A stretch of DNA of 9,527 nt, from positions 1 to 9,527 of the forward strand of contig JBFIPX010000124.1 of the NCBI GenBank assembly GCA_041609895.1, in the 5' to 3' direction. The notes beneath the pieces were generated by a model. That model searched no databases. It was not told the DNA's origin and saw only the letters and a list, made by a program, of their open reading frames with translations. The DNA comes from JAHHLP01 sp041609895 (GTDB lineage: Bacteria; Bacteroidota; Rhodothermia; Rhodothermales; JABDKH01). Position 1 is the stretch's first letter. Each line of letters starts with the position of its first letter. Positions 6,621-9,527 of this stretch are shown piece by piece. The position numbers and the translations under genes were made by a program.

Positions 6621-8468
6621 CTACTCAGACCCCGGTGCCGGTGCCAGCTCGCCATCGCCTCCGTTCGCGGAAAGGGGCGTCAACTCATCCCCAAGAAAAT
6701 GCGTCAGATCGAACGGGTGGTCGCGGAGCCACCGTTCAAGTATCTGGACGACGTGTGCCGTGTCGTCAACCTGAAGCACCTGGTCCGCGAGTTGTTCCGC
6801 CTCCTCTAAACTGATAGCTCGAATTAGTCTCTTCACACTGGGAATGTAAACGGGCGACGCCGAGATTTCTTTGAGACCGAGACCCACAAGGATCGGGACG
6901 AACGAACTGTTCGAACCCATCTCACCACAGAGACTCACGGGTATTTCATTCCTTCGACCTGCATCGACAGTGGCCTTGATCATTCGCAGGACAGCGGGGT
7001 GCAGCTCATGGTACCTTTCCGCGACGAGATCGTTACCGCGGTCAACTGCAAGTACGTATTGCGTCAAGTCGTTTGTGCCGAGAGAAAAGAAATCAACCTC
7101 GGCGGCGAACGCGTCGGCCATGATTGCCACGGACGGTACCTCTACCATCACGCCGAGCTTGATGTCGCGATCAAACGGGACTTCCTCGGCGTCCAGTTCT
7201 TGCATCACGTCTTGCAGAACGGACTTGAAGTCTCTGATCTCTTTCAGGTCGCTAATCATCGGGACAAGTATTCGGATCTGTCCGAATGAACTTGCCCGCA
7301 GCAGTGCTCTTAGTTGCGGACGCAGCAGTTCCGGCTTGTCGAGAAGGATTCGTACGCCCCGCCAACCGAGGAACGGGTTGTATTCCCGGTGTGCAACCGG
7401 TAGCATCTTGTCACCACCAAGATCAAGTACTCGAAAGGTCGTGACCCCTGACTCTACCGACTCGACGATACTCCTGTACTCCTCAAACTGCTCCTCCTCC
7501 GAAACTTGAAGCCGCCCCTCCATCAGAAAGAGGACCTCTGTACGAAACAGTCCGATACCGTCGGCGCCGAACTCCCGCACTTGTGGCACCTCAGTCCTGA
7601 ACTCAAGATTGGCCGCAAGAGAAATGCGATGCCCATCAACGGTTTCCGCAGGCAGATGCGTAAGTTGGCGTTGCTCTTCTACGAGGCGCTCATACCGCGC
7701 GCGTCGATCGAGGTATTTGTCGACGGTTGTTTCATCCGGATTGACGAAGACCCTGCCCTTCAGCCCGTCCAGAATGACCTGATCGCCTTCGCGTACCCTA
7801 TTTGTAGCACCGTGTGTTGAAACCACGGCGGGAAGTCCAAGCGCGCGAGCCATTATCGAGACGTGGGAAGTAGCACCACCGAAGTCGGTAACGCATCCGA
7901 GAATGCCACGGCGCGAAAACAGGACGATATCCGCAGCAGACAGATTCTCTGCAAAAACAACTGAATCGCGGTGGATCTTCGAAAAGAACTTCTCACGTCT
8001 GAGATGTCGGATGATGCGGTCCGCAATGTCGGCGATGTCGCTTGCGCGTTCCTGGAAGTACTCGCTGTCGCTGGCCAGGAGACGCTTCCGATAATCCTCC
8101 AGCACGTTCCAGACCGCGTACGCTGCATTGCACTGATCTCGCCGTACGCACTTGGCTATCGACGAGAGCACTTCCTCATCGCGCAGCATCTCCAGTTGAG
8201 CGTGAAAGATATCAGCGCTCGGCTCACCCAGCTTTTCCTCTGCTACACTTGCGATCTTTTTCAGGTCACGTTCAGACCGGGCTACCGCTTCATCAAGCCG
8301 TTGAAGCTCGGTATCAACGAGGCTTTCATCGATGCGGTCGTCTTCGATATCGTGCGACCGCCGAGTATAGATGTAGGCGGGTCCAATAGCGATTCCAGGC
8401 GATACACCAATGCCTTCAAGTTGGGTGTTCAGTTCCCGGCTATCTGAGTTCTCGTTTCGCAAAATCAA
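6621..8468 (-). CDS. ptsI: PTS Enzyme I (phosphoenolpyruvate-protein phosphotransferase)
   Basis: Enzyme I takes phosphate from PEP onto a histidine and passes it to HPr in the cytoplasm. The 615 residues carry every signature: the N-terminal EGIGVSPGIAIG at 18-29, the phospho-histidine site GGATSHVSIMA with His202 (His189 in E. coli), the PEP-binding segments GIGLFRTEVLF (Arg309) and GWRGVR (Arg370), the LGTNDLTQY motif at 463-471 with Asn466, and the catalytic SLCGEMG with Cys514. There are 101 residues after the catalytic Cys against 73 in E. coli, so about 28 extra residues sit at the C-terminus, ending in a Gly/Ala/Pro-rich tail. There is no ATG near the start: the TTG at 8468 (or TTG at 8462) is chosen because the conserved domain begins 17 codons later. 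It follows ptsH after 48 nt. Identification is secure; only the start is uncertain. Confidence 0.96.
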   Translation of the reverse strand: MILRNENSDSRELNTQLEGIGVSPGIAIGPAYIYTRRSHDIEDDRIDESLVDTELQRLDEAVARSERDLKKIASVAEEKLGEPSADIFHAQLEMLRDEEVLSSIAKCVRRDQCNAAYAVWNVLEDYRKRLLASDSEYFQERASDIADIADRIIRHLRREKFFSKIHRDSVVFAENLSAADIVLFSRRGILGCVTDFGGATSHVSIMARALGLPAVVSTHGATNRVREGDQVILDGLKGRVFVNPDETTVDKYLDRRARYERLVEEQRQLTHLPAETVDGHRISLAANLEFRTEVPQVREFGADGIGLFRTEVLFLMEGRLQVSEEEQFEEYRSIVESVESGVTTFRVLDLGGDKMLPVAHREYNPFLGWRGVRILLDKPELLRPQLRALLRASSFGQIRILVPMISDLKEIRDFKSVLQDVMQELDAEEVPFDRDIKLGVMVEVPSVAIMADAFAAEVDFFSLGTNDLTQYVLAVDRGNDLVAERYHELHPAVLRMIKATVDAGRRNEIPVSLCGEMGSNSSFVPILVGLGLKEISASPVYIPSVKRLIRAISLEEAEQLADQVLQVDDTAHVVQILERWLRDHPFDLTHFLGDELTPLSANGGDGELAPAPGSE

Positions 8469-8516
8469 TGGATCGAAAACCGAACGTGGTAACGTTTCGA
8501 AGTCGGTGTCGCCGAC

Positions 8517-8786
8517 CTATTTCACCTCTCCAAATCCGCTCTTGAAGAGGTCGGAGATGGCTTGTGCGGCATCAGCTTCATCGTCGCCGTCAAAGACCAA
8601 TGACAGGGTCGCACCCTGTTCTGCCGCAAGCGTCATCACCCCAATGATACTCTTGCCGTTGATCTCATAACCGTCCTTCTGTATGAAAAAGTCGCAGTTA
8701 AACCGGGATGCCTCCCTGACAATCATGGAGGCAGGGCGGGTGTGTATTCCCGCTCTGTTGGTCACCGTTACTTCCTTGACAAGCAT
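8517..8786 (-). CDS. ptsH: HPr phosphocarrier protein
   Basis: An 89-residue HPr of normal family length with an ATG start. The active-site motif NRAGIHTRPAS places the phospho-accepting histidine at His15, and NGKSIIGVMTLAA places the regulatory serine at Ser46, both at the canonical positions. HPr accepts phosphate from Enzyme I and delivers it to EIIA proteins. An intact Ser46 in this context suggests regulation by an HPr kinase/phosphorylase, although no hprK gene is in the window. It lies 90 nt after the polyprenyl synthase gene and 48 nt before ptsI, so ptsH-ptsI is a normal two-gene unit. No EII component is visible, so sugar transport by this PTS is not shown. No Shine-Dalgarno sequence precedes the ATG. 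Confidence 0.97.
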   Translation of the reverse strand: MLVKEVTVTNRAGIHTRPASMIVREASRFNCDFFIQKDGYEINGKSIIGVMTLAAEQGATLSLVFDGDDEADAAQAISDLFKSGFGEVK

Positions 8787-8822
8787 ACCGGGCGTGTTAG
8801 AGAACCTTGCTGAGTGCTGTCG

Positions 8823-8853
8823 AATATATCGGCTTGGGCCGCCAAGTTATGAA
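8823..8853 (-). promoter_or_regulatory. Possible ptsHI promoter with an internal dyad
   Basis: In the 90 nt between the polyprenyl synthase stop and ptsH, the minus strand has TATATT (8823-8828, five of six matches to TATAAT) about 36 nt before the ATG, followed by CG so that TATATTCG also resembles the Bacteroidota -7 pattern TAnnTTTG with one mismatch. A poor -35-like TTCATA lies at 8848-8853 with a 19-nt spacer. Between them an exact 5-bp dyad, CTTGG (8833-8837) with CCAAG (8842-8846), could be an operator. Only base composition supports this, and co-transcription from upstream is equally possible. Confidence 0.3.
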
Positions 8854-8876
8854 CGGCCGCGCTATTCTCGCAGGCT

Positions 8877-9527
8877 CTAGTGCAGTCTGTCGCGAAGCAT
8901 TCGCACCAGACGCTGGAGTGCGCTGGTGAATTCGTTCTGTGGCAGGGTCATGATACTTTCGGACGCCTTGTCAGAGTATGTCTCTATAGTTGAGATCGCA
9001 TCAGAGATCATGCCCGCGGATCGAAGACGATCCTCAGCGTCGTCCAATTGAGTTTCGGCCAAACCTTCTCCCGCGGCAACGGGCGTAAACCATTTTCGGA
9101 TTGCCGGATCGTCGGATTCCATGGCACGCGTAAGCAAGAAAGTCTTCTTGGCCTGGATCAGGTCACCGCCCCGTTTTTTTCCCCAACGTTGATCATCGGC
9201 GATAAGGTCGAGGAGGTCGTCCTTTATCTGGAAGGCGCGCCCGATGTCGATACCAATCGACCCCAGTCGATCGATCGTCCGGGGATCAGCATTCCCTATG
9301 ACGCCGCCCAGTTTCATGCAAGCTGAGAGAAGTGCTCCCGTCTTGTAGTCGATCATCCGAAGGTATTCATCGGTCGAAACAGACGTCCGATTCTCAAAGA
9401 CTGCATCGAGCACCTGTCCCTCGCAGAGTCTCGAAACCATTTCGTGATACATGGCGAGCAGACGCGGGAGAGCGTGCGCTGGGCATCGCGCTATCAGGGA
9501 GTATGACAACGACAGCAGGTAGTCGCC
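8877..9527 (-). CDS. Polyprenyl (isoprenyl) diphosphate synthase, 3' part
   Basis: The frame is open to the right edge, so 216 C-terminal residues of a longer protein are visible; the first aspartate-rich motif would lie outside the window. The visible part begins with GDYLLSLSYSLIA, the usual helix following that motif, then CEGQVLDA, a KTGALLSACMKLGG segment (lysine-Thr-Gly of the family), and the second aspartate-rich site with QIKDDLLDLIADD, which binds Mg-diphosphate of the allylic or homoallylic substrate. GKKRGGDLIQAKKTFLL follows as in class I trans-prenyltransferases. These enzymes chain isopentenyl diphosphate onto an allylic primer to make geranylgeranyl- or longer-chain diphosphates for quinones or carotenoids. 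Chain length cannot be told because the residues before the first motif are missing. A TTG within the frame at 9509 is not taken as the start. Confidence 0.93.
   Translation of the reverse strand, partial: GDYLLSLSYSLIARCPAHALPRLLAMYHEMVSRLCEGQVLDAVFENRTSVSTDEYLRMIDYKTGALLSACMKLGGVIGNADPRTIDRLGSIGIDIGRAFQIKDDLLDLIADDQRWGKKRGGDLIQAKKTFLLTRAMESDDPAIRKWFTPVAAGEGLAETQLDDAEDRLRSAGMISDAISTIETYSDKASESIMTLPQNEFTSALQRLVRMLRDRLH

Noticed and set aside
6871..7509. A 212-codon plus-strand open frame inside ptsI
   Set aside because: It is antisense to conserved Enzyme I sequence and extremely Ser/Arg/Thr-rich, as expected from the complement of a normal gene.
1..9527. Search for tRNA, rRNA, CRISPR repeats, insertion-sequence ends and phage or toxin genes
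   Set aside because: None was seen by eye. The genes are chromosomal housekeeping or envelope genes with similar composition throughout.

Overview
The window reads as ordinary chromosomal DNA of a Bacteroidota-like bacterium, most likely the Rhodothermota/Balneolota side of that group. This is an inference from moderate-to-high GC, gene content (PEGA protein with paired C-terminal membrane helices, YqeY next to CvpA, Omp85-type envelope proteins, HPr with a phosphorylatable Ser46), and the absence of a convincing Shine-Dalgarno sequence before any of the seven complete genes. No RNA genes, insertion sequences, CRISPR arrays or prophage parts were seen.

All complete genes lie on the minus strand, so transcription runs from right to left. 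At the right edge is the 3' part of a polyprenyl (isoprenyl) diphosphate synthase (8877 to beyond 9527). After 90 nt comes a PTS pair: ptsH (HPr, 8517-8786) and ptsI (Enzyme I, 6621-8468). They lie in the same reading frame with no stop in the 48 nt between them, and ptsI has no ATG. No sugar permease (EIIB/C) is in the window, so whether this PTS transports sugar or only regulates cannot be decided here.

A 299-nt gene-free stretch (6322-6620) separates ptsI from the most interesting block: three tightly packed envelope genes at 1382-6321. The first encodes a 986-residue exported protein that joins an HExxH metallopeptidase domain, a TolB-like WD40/PD40 propeller and a C-terminal Omp85-type outer-membrane barrel in one chain, with no recognisable POTRA domains. 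One base after its stop, a BamB-like PQQ-propeller lipoprotein starts. Its end overlaps by 8 nt the likely GTG start of a PEGA-domain protein with two C-terminal membrane helices. The spacing suggests translational coupling and a joint role at the cell envelope, possibly outer-membrane proteolysis, surface export or assembly. The function is unknown.

After a 120-nt gap come a stand-alone GatB/YqeY-domain protein (812-1261) and a CvpA-family membrane protein (169-786), 25 nt apart and probably co-transcribed. At the left edge the last 30 codons of a plus-strand membrane protein, possibly a DMT/EamA transporter, converge on cvpA. Seven of the nine stop codons in the window are TAG and none is TAA, an unusual skew.
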